DNA of 64,000 nucleotides, from positions 132,915 through 196,914 of the forward strand of contig NZ_CALFXI010000100.1 in NCBI RefSeq assembly GCF_937958065.1. Reading direction: 5' to 3'. The notes under the pieces are model-generated. The model made no database searches, was not told where the DNA came from, and saw nothing but the letters and a program-made list of their open reading frames with translations. Positions within the stretch are counted from its first letter, which is position 1. Every line of letters begins with the position of its first letter. The position numbers and the translations under genes were made by a program. Shown here piece after piece: positions 54,631-62,086 of this stretch. The stretch is from an uncultured Steroidobacter sp. (GTDB lineage: Bacteria; Pseudomonadota; Gammaproteobacteria; Steroidobacterales; Steroidobacteraceae).

Positions 54631-56043
54631 TTACTCGAGCGACTCGACCAGCGCACCGTTCACCCGGACGTTTTCCAGACGCACGCTGCGTGTGTACTTC
54701 ACGGTGCTTGGCTGCGTCACCTGGTTGAACTCGCAATCCCTGAGAGTGATGTCGTCCACCGGGGCCTTGGGCAATCCCTGCGAGTCCAGCACTCGACCGG
54801 CTTTCGCGACCCGCATCCGTTCAACCACGATGTTGCGCAGTTTCGGAATGAATGCACCGTTCGCGCCCTCGTCGTAGTTGAAATCGCACGTGATCGCGGC
54901 GCGCCCGACTTGCCCCACATCGATGTCGCGATAGTAGAAGTTCTCCAGCAGCCCGCCGCGCAATGCGTTGTTCTTGAACCGGATCGCATACCAGAGATCC
55001 GGGCTGTCCATGTGGCAATGCTCGGCGAACACCCAACGCGCGCCGCCTGAGATCTGACTGCCTACGACCACGCCGCCATGCCCGGCCTTCATCCGGCAGT
55101 TGCGAATCAGAATGTTCTGGGATGGCACGTTGAGTCGTCGCCCATCCGCGTTCCGCCCCGAGTTCACTGCGATGCAGTCATCGCCAGTATCGAAGGAACA
55201 ATCCTCGATGAGCATGTGATCCACCGACTCCGGATCGATGCCGTCATTGTTGGGCCCGTGCCCGAACACGTCGACGCCTCGCACCGTCACATTCCGACAC
55301 AGCACCGGATGTATGTTCCAGAACGGCGAGTTGCGCACACGCACGTCTTCGATGAGCACGTTCTCGCAGCGATAAGCCTGAATGAATGGCGGGCGGAGAT
55401 AGCTGCCTGCGCCGAACACACGCTTCTCGGGCGGCACACCGACCTCGGCCATCTTGAAAAGCTCGGTGCGGGCTTCGAGCTGCGTGGGCATGCCTTGGAC
55501 CCAGCCGTGATCGATGGTGCCACCCCATCGCCCTTTCCACGGCCACCAATGCTGCGCGCTGCCCTGCCCATCGAGCGTGCCCTTGCCGGTGATGGCAATG
55601 TTCTTCTGTTCGAAGGCATAAATGAGCGGCGAGTAGTTCATGAGCTCGATGCCTTCCCACCGCGTGAACACCAGCGGATAGCTCGCCGGGTCGGTATCGA
55701 AGCAAAGCGTCGCGCCCGCGGCGACATGCAACTCGACGTTGCTCTTGAGATGAATCGCCCCGGTGAGGAACTTTCCCGCCGGCACGAGCACCCGCCCGCC
55801 GCCAGCCGAAACGCAGGCTTCGATGACCTTCGCGATCATCGCGGTATTCAACGTCGTGCCATCGGCCACTGCGCCGAATTTGGTGATGTCGAAGACACGA
55901 TCCGGAAAGGCAGGCGCCCGCACCTTGCGTGCGATATCCGCCGCTCGCTCCCAGGCCTCTCCGGAAGTTATGGCCGCTGGCACCCTGCCCGAGGCAACCA
56001 GAGCAACCGCACCGGCTCCAGCCACGAAGGTCCGTCGATTCAT
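54631..56043 (-). CDS. Glycoside hydrolase family 28 protein (polygalacturonase-like)
   Basis: A 470-residue protein with a Tat-type leader (NRRTFVAGAGAVALVASG). The right-handed beta-helix GH28 core has the catalytic set: NNDGIDPES (NxD, about residue 266), DTGDDCIAV (Asp-Asp), GHGGVVVGS (Gly-His-Gly) and the IRFKNN (RxK) site. These are the residues that hydrolyse galacturonic acid linkages in pectin or related rhamnogalacturonan. All are in place. Substrate range beyond galacturonan is not determinable. Divergent from the methyltransferase gene. Confidence 0.92.
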   Translation of the reverse strand: MNRRTFVAGAGAVALVASGRVPAAITSGEAWERAADIARKVRAPAFPDRVFDITKFGAVADGTTLNTAMIAKVIEACVSAGGGRVLVPAGKFLTGAIHLKSNVELHVAAGATLCFDTDPASYPLVFTRWEGIELMNYSPLIYAFEQKNIAITGKGTLDGQGSAQHWWPWKGRWGGTIDHGWVQGMPTQLEARTELFKMAEVGVPPEKRVFGAGSYLRPPFIQAYRCENVLIEDVRVRNSPFWNIHPVLCRNVTVRGVDVFGHGPNNDGIDPESVDHMLIEDCSFDTGDDCIAVNSGRNADGRRLNVPSQNILIRNCRMKAGHGGVVVGSQISGGARWVFAEHCHMDSPDLWYAIRFKNNALRGGLLENFYYRDIDVGQVGRAAITCDFNYDEGANGAFIPKLRNIVVERMRVAKAGRVLDSQGLPKAPVDDITLRDCEFNQVTQPSTVKYTRSVRLENVRVNGALVESLE

Positions 56044-56238
56044 CGTTGAGCGTCCTTACCATCCGTGCAGGAAGTCTACTCCCTGAGCCCATCGTCCAAC
56101 CATTCTTTGATACCTTCCTTGACGGCCGCCTTTATCTCTTCCGGCCGATGCTCCGCCGCACGTCGGTCACTGCAACGCTGCGTTGCCTGCTCTTGAATGG
56201 CCCGGTTAACATCGACCGCTCACGATCAAAGGGATTTT

Positions 56239-56994
56239 ATGAGCTTCTACGCATATGTCCTGCGGCGGTTGCTGGACGAAGGAAAGATAACCACCAGCAG
56301 TAGAACGCTCGCCGTGTGCGCCGGTCCGGTCGATGCAGACGCGCTGCACGAAGCCGGCTTCACCGATGTCACGATCAGTAACCTCGACGGCCGCGTCGAC
56401 TGGGACCTGCAGGGGTACAAGTGGGAGCGTGGCGACACTGAGGCGCTGCATTACGCCGATGGCAGTTTCGATTTCGTTGTCGTTCACGCTGGCCTGCACC
56501 ACTGCGCCTATCCGGCGCGCGCTCTCGGAGAGATGTACCGAGTCACCAAACAAGGAGCGCTCGTGCTGGAGGCACGCGACTCACTGCTCATTCGAGCAGC
56601 AGCGAAGCTCGGTCTGACAGAGGAATACGAGCGATCCGCCGTCGCATTTCATAACTACAAGTTCGGTGGCCTTCGCAACCTCCCGGTACCGAACTACATC
56701 TACCGATGGACGGAGCGCGAAGTCCGAAAGACGATCGAATCGGCATTCCCCGATATCCAGAACGAGTACCGATTCTTCTATGGCCTGCGTCTGCCTGAGC
56801 CTCGCACTGCCGGAAAGCGCACGATTGTGAAATCCCTCGGCTTGGTCGCAAAGGTTTTTCGGCTGGTCCTTCCGAAACAATGCAACCAGTTTGCCTTCTT
56901 TGTCTCTCGCAATGGTCAAAAGGCATGGATGGATGGCGCGGTCATGCGCCGCGACCCCTCGCTTTACACCAATCCCAGCGCGGTCACAGAATGA
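56239..56994 (+). CDS. Class I SAM-dependent methyltransferase
   Basis: A 251-residue protein starting MSFYAYVLRRLL. A Rossmann-type region follows (RTLAVCAGPVDADALHEAGFTDVTISNLDG, then DTEALHYADGSFDFVVVHAGLHHCAYPARALGEMYRVTKQGALVLEA), the layout of Methyltransf_11. The SAM-binding glycine motif is unusual: CAGPVDADAL replaces the common DxGxGxG, so SAM binding is expected but the motif is weakened. AAAGGGA precedes the ATG at 56239. Substrate unknown. Last gene before the tRNA-Phe fragment. Confidence 0.75.
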   Translation: MSFYAYVLRRLLDEGKITTSSRTLAVCAGPVDADALHEAGFTDVTISNLDGRVDWDLQGYKWERGDTEALHYADGSFDFVVVHAGLHHCAYPARALGEMYRVTKQGALVLEARDSLLIRAAAKLGLTEEYERSAVAFHNYKFGGLRNLPVPNYIYRWTEREVRKTIESAFPDIQNEYRFFYGLRLPEPRTAGKRTIVKSLGLVAKVFRLVLPKQCNQFAFFVSRNGQKAWMDGAVMRRDPSLYTNPSAVTE

Positions 56995-57244
56995 ACTGAA
57001 GATCGATCGCTGGCATTGGGGGGTACTCACCAATCAGCGCCATGAGCTGAAGTGCGTTTTGGAGCCGGCGTGTATGGCATCGCGTGCGAGATGGTCGCGA
57101 TGGACCTCGCGACGCTCACCGGCCAACGCAGAGCCGACCGGCTGAAACTGGTCCTGATCCGCCCCCAACATTCATCTGCATGAGCAGGGTCTGCCGGCAG
57201 CGGCTTCCGCTCGAACGGGTCTCGCCTGATTCAAAGGCGCTGAA

Positions 57245-57291
57245 TGGTGGCCGGGGTCGGAATCGAACCAACGACACGCGGATTTTCAGTC
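57245..57291 (-). other. 3' half of a tRNA-Phe gene, probable attachment-site scar
   Basis: On the minus strand the 47 bases from 57291 read GACTGAAAATCCGCGTGTCG (anticodon loop with GAA), then a T-arm with GGTTCGATTCC and an acceptor end with CCCCGGCCACCA. The 5' half is missing: the 35 bases to the right do not contain the GTAGCTCAG D-arm. A truncated copy of a tRNA 3' end ending at the anticodon loop is the usual right or left scar of integration. The intact tRNA-Phe should lie at the other end of the element. Confidence 0.75.
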
Positions 57292-57441
57292 GGCAAGCCT
57301 AATTATCGTTTCTAATCAATCGCCTATACTGTTTTCCAGGATTCGATGACCGTGACGAAAATTAAAAAAGTGAGTGAAAATCGGCAGAGGGATCGTACTA
57401 AATTTTGACCTGCCGAGCCACGAGCGATTAAAAGCGGGCCT

Positions 57442-57499
57442 GGAGCCAATTACTGGCTCCAAGCGGGACGCACAGGTGTTTGCACCACCCATGCGTCCC
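57442..57499 (+). promoter_or_regulatory. Two tandem hairpins in the leader of the first island operon
   Basis: GGAGCCA at 57442-57448 pairs with TGGCTCC at 57454-57460 (five-base loop). Next, GGGACGCA at 57465-57472 pairs with TGCGTCCC at 57492-57499, enclosing an inner stem GGTG/CACC (57475-57478 and 57483-57486). The second structure ends 28 bases before the ATG at 57528. They could be an RNA leader or a DNA site for the island regulator. Confidence 0.45.
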
Positions 57500-57527
57500 T
57501 AACCACAACACACTCCGAGGTGTAGTC

Positions 57528-57926
57528 ATGGCTGGCCGCTATGTTAAGCGGTCTAGGTCGCGTAGACCTAGACCCGATCCCCCGCCCGTTGATCGTCCCG
57601 CGTCCGGTCCCTTAGCGGACACTCCCGAACCTCCAGGGTTCGAAATCAATGATGCGGTCTTCCAAGCTCTTGGAGACATGTCTAGCCAATTGCAGGCAGT
57701 CCGCACGGAACTGATGCAGGTCTACGGCATGACCCGTTGCTTATCCGAAGTCTTGAAGTATGCCGATGACGATGATTCCCAGATGCACAGTGACGTTGCC
57801 ATCGTACTTGGCAGATTGCTTAACGATCAGGTCACTGAACTTGAACTGATCCGCTCTCGCATTCCGACGACAAAGGAGCAAGCAACCAAAATCATGATTG
57901 CCTCGGATAAGGATGTAGAGGTATGA
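57528..57926 (+). CDS. Hypothetical protein, island operon gene 1
   Basis: A 132-residue protein starting MAGRYVKRSRSRRPRPDPPP. The first 35 residues are very basic and proline-rich; the rest is mainly helical with a coiled-coil look (DAVFQALGDMSSQLQAVRTELMQVY, VAIVLGRLLNDQVTELELI). No family recognised. Its stop overlaps the start of the next gene by four bases (ATGA). A basic tail plus helical domain is compatible with nucleic-acid binding, but that is guesswork. Confidence 0.6.
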   Translation: MAGRYVKRSRSRRPRPDPPPVDRPASGPLADTPEPPGFEINDAVFQALGDMSSQLQAVRTELMQVYGMTRCLSEVLKYADDDDSQMHSDVAIVLGRLLNDQVTELELIRSRIPTTKEQATKIMIASDKDVEV

Positions 57927-58189
57927 ACGCGCGACAATTCAGAGAATGTGTGCGGATGGAGTTGCACGCAATCCGCCTAAGTCTGGAGGGACTAGACAGC
58001 ACCATTCGCGTTTGTGTCTTTGCACTTCAAGGACGCGACGATGACGAAATCTCCGAGGATGTCTACACCGTCCTTCAGCCCATATCCGCCAAGATTCAAG
58101 AAGCACGGGTTCACGTATCAAACATTGTCAGCCTACTTCAGAGAGAGGCGGAAACAAACGCAATTGAGCGCGGCCATGATCAAGCATGA
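57923..58189 (+). CDS. Hypothetical protein, island operon gene 2
   Basis: An 88-residue helical protein starting MNARQFRECVRMELHAIRLS. Its second half (LQPISAKIQEARVHVSNIVSLLQREAE) is likely a coiled coil. It resembles the helical part of the preceding protein in size and residue pattern (both have a QLQAVRTEL/ELHAIRLSL start to a long helix), so the two may be paralogues or partners. ATGA overlap upstream, and its end overlaps the XRE gene by 14 bases. Function unknown. Confidence 0.6.
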   Translation: MNARQFRECVRMELHAIRLSLEGLDSTIRVCVFALQGRDDDEISEDVYTVLQPISAKIQEARVHVSNIVSLLQREAETNAIERGHDQA

Positions 58190-58544
58190 GAGTCGCGTCT
58201 ATTTCCAAGCTCTCGGCGCTCACGTCTCTGGACTACGCAAGGCGCGAGGCATGACGCAGGCCGAACTTGCGCGAGCTATCGGCGTGTCGCAACAGGCCGT
58301 ATTCGCGTATGAGTTAGGCGACCGGCGCATTTCGGTACTCGTGCTCGCAAAGATTGCCAAGACGTTTCAAGTCCCGATTGAAGAACTGGTGAGCATATCT
58401 AAGCCGGTGCGTGTTCGTACGGGCCGACTATCTCCCCGCTGTATGCGGCACGCCGAACGGCTGCAATCCCTATCTAAGACGCAACAGCGATTCGTGGTGC
58501 GAATTATTGACGTGCTCGAATCTGCCAACGGCGGGGGAGCATGA
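58176..58544 (+). CDS. XRE family HTH transcriptional regulator
   Basis: A 122-residue protein starting MIKHESRVYFQALGAHVSG. Residues about 12-70 form a Cro/C1-type HTH (LRKARGMTQAELARAIGVSQQAVFAYELGDRRISVLVLAKIAKTF). The C-terminal 50 residues (RCMRHAERLQSLSKTQQRFVVRIIDVLE) are probably a dimerisation helix. Alternate upstream starts at 58014 overlap gene 2 in another frame and add no family sequence. Third gene of the island operon; it may act on the leader structures. Confidence 0.8.
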   Translation: MIKHESRVYFQALGAHVSGLRKARGMTQAELARAIGVSQQAVFAYELGDRRISVLVLAKIAKTFQVPIEELVSISKPVRVRTGRLSPRCMRHAERLQSLSKTQQRFVVRIIDVLESANGGGA

Positions 58545-58568
58545 TTTGAAATTTTGCCCCGATGAGAC

Positions 58569-59204
58569 TCAAGAAAGCCAACGAATAGATTGGTTCGGGG
58601 AACTTGTAGTCGGCAATGGTTGCGGGCTCTCTCTTGCATCTGGAGTCGTATTGCTTATTGAGAGTCCCATTGTGATCAGAGCAACAACGGCCAGGAGACC
58701 ATGAGCCACATTGAAATAGAGCTGCATGCAAAAGAGCTTGACGAGTCGTTTGTCTGCTGAAACGTAATCTGTAAGTCCCGCGATGCCACTCCTGCGCATC
58801 GCCGTTGACAAAGGCCACAGCCACGGCTCCGACATCTCTTTGACGAGGTCTCTCGGAGAGGTCGTCATGTTGTCCATTAGCTGCTGCCCGGCTTGAGTGT
58901 TCAGTAGCTCTTCTGTCTTTCTAAGTGTGCTGACCCCACTCGCAACAGCCATCCCGAACTGCTTACTCATGGCACCAGATATCAAGGAGCCAGTGAATAG
59001 CAGGATTGCCGCCTTAACTCCCTCGGGCGAAACGATCTTGGCCACAGAATCAAGGTTGCTAATGATGAGCCCGACGATCGCCGCCACACCGCCGATTGTC
59101 CACGTCGTGAATTTCTCCATCGAGTCGCCGACTTCCATAGAGTTGCGCCAGATGAATTTTTTAAAGATGTGTTCAGGGCGGATTACGGTTCCTTCATCGC
59201 TCAT
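58569..59204 (-). CDS. Hypothetical membrane protein
   Basis: A 211-residue protein starting MSDEGTVIRPEHIFKKFIW. The ATG at 59204 is preferred because GGAGGAG stands seven bases before it; starts up to TTG 59240 run through that box. Two hydrophobic segments near residues 35-60 and 65-85 (WTIGGVAAIVGLIISN, AAILLFTGSLISGAM) and one near the end (LLAVVALITMGLSI) are likely membrane helices, with a soluble helical part between. No family recognised. It is downstream of the zinc-ribbon-like gene on the same strand, and the pair diverges from the recombinase. Confidence 0.6.
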   Translation of the reverse strand: MSDEGTVIRPEHIFKKFIWRNSMEVGDSMEKFTTWTIGGVAAIVGLIISNLDSVAKIVSPEGVKAAILLFTGSLISGAMSKQFGMAVASGVSTLRKTEELLNTQAGQQLMDNMTTSPRDLVKEMSEPWLWPLSTAMRRSGIAGLTDYVSADKRLVKLFCMQLYFNVAHGLLAVVALITMGLSISNTTPDARESPQPLPTTSSPNQSIRWLS

Positions 59205-59272
59205 CAAGCTCTCCTCCATCCAGTCCAACATGTGCTTCAACGCCGGGATGCAATGGCGTTGTTAGCTAAGAA

Positions 59273-59782
59273 CTACAACAACCTGAGTTGCTTGAGAATC
59301 TGACGCCGAACGATGATCTCGGCCTCCTGGACATAGACGGGATCGCCAGCGGACTTCATCTCATGCACGCGATTGCACTTTGCGCACCAAAGACTGTAGT
59401 AGGCCGCATCCGGGACCGCCGCCGGCTTGATGCCGAGAAATACGGCGTGTTTCGGGCAATACCATTGCAGCTCAATTCCGACCTCTTCGCGTTTGCTCAT
59501 ATAGTCGAGTTCCGCAGACCATTTGAAGCCGAAGGCCTGCCCTGTAAGAGAGCGGGGCTTGTAGACCTTCGTTCGGAAGTACAGCACCAATGCGACGGCT
59601 GCCACGAGCATGAGTAGCATCAGAAGTAGTAGGATGATTCGAATAAATGTAACCGGAGTAATCGCCTGAAGAGTAGGCACCAGTGCCGGTATGAAATCGG
59701 TGTAGATACCGACCGCGAGAATTCCCAATCCGCTCAGAATGGAGCCGACCAATGCAGGAACGAGTGCTTCTCGAATCTTCAT
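59273..59782 (-). CDS. Hypothetical membrane protein with a zinc-ribbon-like C-terminus
   Basis: A 169-residue protein, MKIREALVPALVGSILSGLG. Two hydrophobic helices occupy residues about 8-30 and 43-68. The rest is soluble, with WYCPKHAVFLG (about residue 107) and LWCAKCNRVHEM (about 131), together a C-x2-H / C-x2-C set that could bind zinc. No known family. It precedes the other membrane-protein gene by 68 bases, so the two may be co-transcribed and act together at the membrane. Confidence 0.6.
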   Translation of the reverse strand: MKIREALVPALVGSILSGLGILAVGIYTDFIPALVPTLQAITPVTFIRIILLLLMLLMLVAAVALVLYFRTKVYKPRSLTGQAFGFKWSAELDYMSKREEVGIELQWYCPKHAVFLGIKPAAVPDAAYYSLWCAKCNRVHEMKSAGDPVYVQEAEIIVRRQILKQLRLL

Positions 59783-60146
59783 TCTTCACTGGCTACTGTA
59801 TAGATGGCCTGAGTAACGCGTTCCATCGCAACATCGAAGCGCTCCGCTCTCACTTCCCCGCCCATTTCCAACGCCCTGCAAGTCTAGCGCATCGGGTGCG
59901 CATTGATGCCAGCACGGGAGTTCATGCATTTGGCATCTACCCGGCCGGCAGGGCTCGGCGCGTTTGCACAGCCAGCAGTTCGCATTGCGAGATCGGTACG
60001 AGACACAACAATCCGAACGTCTTCCGCCGTCAAGACATGCCGGGCTATTTGGGCGTCGCTCTCACACAACGCCGTGAGAAAGTATCACGATAATTCTCAT
60101 TTCCCAGCGTATAATTCTAAAACAACGGTCGTTTCAGGAGAATTAT
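59783..60146. other. Intergenic region upstream of the recombinase, with a repeated ATAATTCT motif
   Basis: No frame here has a ribosome site or family resemblance. ATAATTCT occurs at 60090-60097 and 60111-60118 (21 bases apart) and in inverted form at 60139-60146, adjacent to the recombinase ATG. This may be the operator or recombination-site cluster for the recombinase. The rest is unremarkable. Confidence 0.45.
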
Positions 60147-60827
60147 ATGCCACCAAAAGGAACGAAATATGTCGCCTACTACCGCGTCAGCACCCAGAAA
60201 CAAGGGAAGTCAGGCTTGGGGCTGGAGGCTCAACAAGCCTCGGTCAATGCTTTCGTCCCCGATGGAAGCCTGATCGCAGAGTTCATTGAGGTCGAGTCCG
60301 GTAAGAAGGCGTCCCGACCGAAGCTCGATGAAGCCTGCTCGCTTTGCAGGCTTAAGGGGGCCGTTCTGGTTGTCGCCAAGCTAGATCGGCTGGCACGCAA
60401 CGCGTTCTTCCTAATGAAGCTTAAAAACGCTGGTATTCGCTTTATCGCCTGTGACATGCCGGAGGCCAACGAATTCATCGTTGGCATCATGGCGCAGGTT
60501 GCCGAATTAGAAGCCAAGATGATTAGTGACCGCACCAAGGCTGCATTACAGGCCGCTAGGCAGCGCGGGGTGAATCTTGGTAATCCTCAGAACCTTGTGC
60601 CCGGCGGAAGTGCCAAGACGGCTCGCAATGCTCGCAAGAAGCTTACCGAGAAGGCTGACATCCGCGCAAAGGACGTTGCTACACATATCGAACAAGCGAA
60701 AGCAGACGGCTGCACGTCCTTGAGAGAAATTGCCGGCAGGTTGAATGACCAAGGAATTCCCTCGCCTCGCGGCGGAATTTGGTACCCAACCAGCGTGAAG
60801 AACGCCATTGAACGGTTGGGCGCATAA
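60147..60827 (+). CDS. Serine site-specific recombinase (resolvase/invertase family)
   Basis: A 226-residue protein. The catalytic serine is in YYRVSTQKQ (S15), the arginines in KLDRLARN (about 78-85), and the E-helix sequence GIMAQVAELEAKMISDRTKAAL follows. The C-terminal 90 residues hold the recombinase HTH (TSLREIAGRLNDQGIPSPRGGIWYPTSVKNAI). It is smaller than large phage integrases (450 or more) and fits resolvases that act on a single element. CAGGAG stands six bases before the ATG. It is likely a maintenance or internal recombinase, and need not be the integrase of the island. Confidence 0.88.
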   Translation: MPPKGTKYVAYYRVSTQKQGKSGLGLEAQQASVNAFVPDGSLIAEFIEVESGKKASRPKLDEACSLCRLKGAVLVVAKLDRLARNAFFLMKLKNAGIRFIACDMPEANEFIVGIMAQVAELEAKMISDRTKAALQAARQRGVNLGNPQNLVPGGSAKTARNARKKLTEKADIRAKDVATHIEQAKADGCTSLREIAGRLNDQGIPSPRGGIWYPTSVKNAIERLGA

Positions 60828-60867
60828 GTCATGCGCTCATGACATCACAACAAACTAACGAACAACA

Positions 60868-61992
60868 ATGAGCGCAACTAAGCAGATTATTGAGTTTATA
60901 AGGCGAAAGGATTTTGTACTCAAGAAGGGACTAGGCCGAGGGGCCTGCGGGGAGACGGTTTTGCTGTACGACCCTTCAATCGACCAGCACTATGTCTGCA
61001 AAAAATATTCCCCACTTGATGAACAGAATCGAGTCGCTTTATTTGAAAAATTTGTAACTGAAATAAAACTTCTGCACCTACTTCATCATCGCAACGTTGT
61101 AAGGGTGTTCAATCACTATCTGTACCCTGAAAAGTACGCTGGCTACATTCTTATGGAGTATATCAACGGAACCAGCATTGATGAATACATTCGCCATCAT
61201 CCCGAGGCCATGAGCGATGTCTTTGAACAAGTAATCGAAGGGTTCTCACATCTCGAATCAAACAGCATTATCCATCGAGATATCCGCTATCACAATTTGC
61301 TGGTTACAAGCGAAGGTATCGCAAAGATTATTGATTTCGGCTTCGGCAAGAAGGCGCTGGCGCCTGCCGACTTCGACAAGAGCATCAGCCTAAATTGGTG
61401 GTGCCCACTACCAGCAGAGTTCGCCGACTCAATTTATGATTTTCGAACCGAGGTGTACTTCGTGGGAATGCTCTTTAAACAGATCATGCACGAAAACTCA
61501 CTCGCGGAGTTCAGGTATGTTCGGACTCTTTCAAGAATGTGCGAGCACAAGCCCGAGAATCGGATTCAATCGTTTTCTGAAGTCCGAAAGGATTTATTGA
61601 CCGGTAGATTGCAAGAGATCGACTTCACGGACGAGGAGCTGTCCGCCTACCGAGAATTCTCGGATCAACTCCATGCGAGTGTTGCTTGGATAGAAACTTC
61701 CGCAAAGTATCACGATAACCCGGATGAGATTCAGGCAAGGCTGGAAAGCTACTACAAGCGAGTCATGCTGGAGATATACATTCCACAGAACTCTGAGATC
61801 TGTTCCGCGTTCATTAATGGACAGTATGGCTACTACACGAAACAGTTACTCGTATACGTGCTGAAGGACTTCATCAATCTATTGAGGGTAAGCTCTCCAG
61901 AGAAAAGGAGCATTGTATTAGTCAATATCTGTGCGAAGTTAGATTCGGTCAAGCGTCGGGAGCCAAAGTTTGACGACGATATACCGTTCTAG
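60868..61992 (+). CDS. Protein kinase (Hanks type) of a defence-linked family
   Basis: A 374-residue protein. The kinase domain spans about residues 15-250: glycine loop GLGRGACGETV (21-31), a lysine at CKK (45-46), the alpha-C glutamate E65, HRD at 136-138 with arginine two residues later in place of lysine (HRDIRYHN), and DFG at 156-158. These residues suggest it is active. The C-terminal 120 residues are helical and match no family known to me. There is no membrane segment. The recombinase lies just upstream, and a Shedu-like nuclease starts 94 bases downstream on the same strand. Confidence 0.85.
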   Translation: MSATKQIIEFIRRKDFVLKKGLGRGACGETVLLYDPSIDQHYVCKKYSPLDEQNRVALFEKFVTEIKLLHLLHHRNVVRVFNHYLYPEKYAGYILMEYINGTSIDEYIRHHPEAMSDVFEQVIEGFSHLESNSIIHRDIRYHNLLVTSEGIAKIIDFGFGKKALAPADFDKSISLNWWCPLPAEFADSIYDFRTEVYFVGMLFKQIMHENSLAEFRYVRTLSRMCEHKPENRIQSFSEVRKDLLTGRLQEIDFTDEELSAYREFSDQLHASVAWIETSAKYHDNPDEIQARLESYYKRVMLEIYIPQNSEICSAFINGQYGYYTKQLLVYVLKDFINLLRVSSPEKRSIVLVNICAKLDSVKRREPKFDDDIPF

Positions 61993-62086
61993 CCTCATTC
62001 ACACGGATAGCTCGCTGTTAGACAGGTAGGCGGGCTCGGCACACGGTGGATTGAAGCGGGTAATTAAAGCAACGCGAGTTCGTACG

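Larger units (their letters stand above)
56995..57527. other. Junction region: no gene on the left, island leader on the right
   Basis: From 56995 to 57244 I see nothing but short frames without ribosome sites. The tRNA-Phe fragment follows at 57245-57291. To its right base composition shifts to AT-rich, and two hairpins lie at 57442-57499 ahead of the first island gene. The apparent peptide read from 57243 on (GRGRNRTNDTR) is the antisense of the tRNA. Confidence 0.6.

Noticed and set aside
57084..57302. Open frame ending in GRGRNRTNDTRIFSRQA
   Set aside because: This is the antisense of the tRNA-Phe fragment plus spacer, a well-known false protein, and it has no ribosome site.
59903..60289. 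128-residue plus-strand frame across the recombinase start
   Set aside because: It starts at TTG, lies over the repeat region and then runs in a shifted frame through the recombinase.
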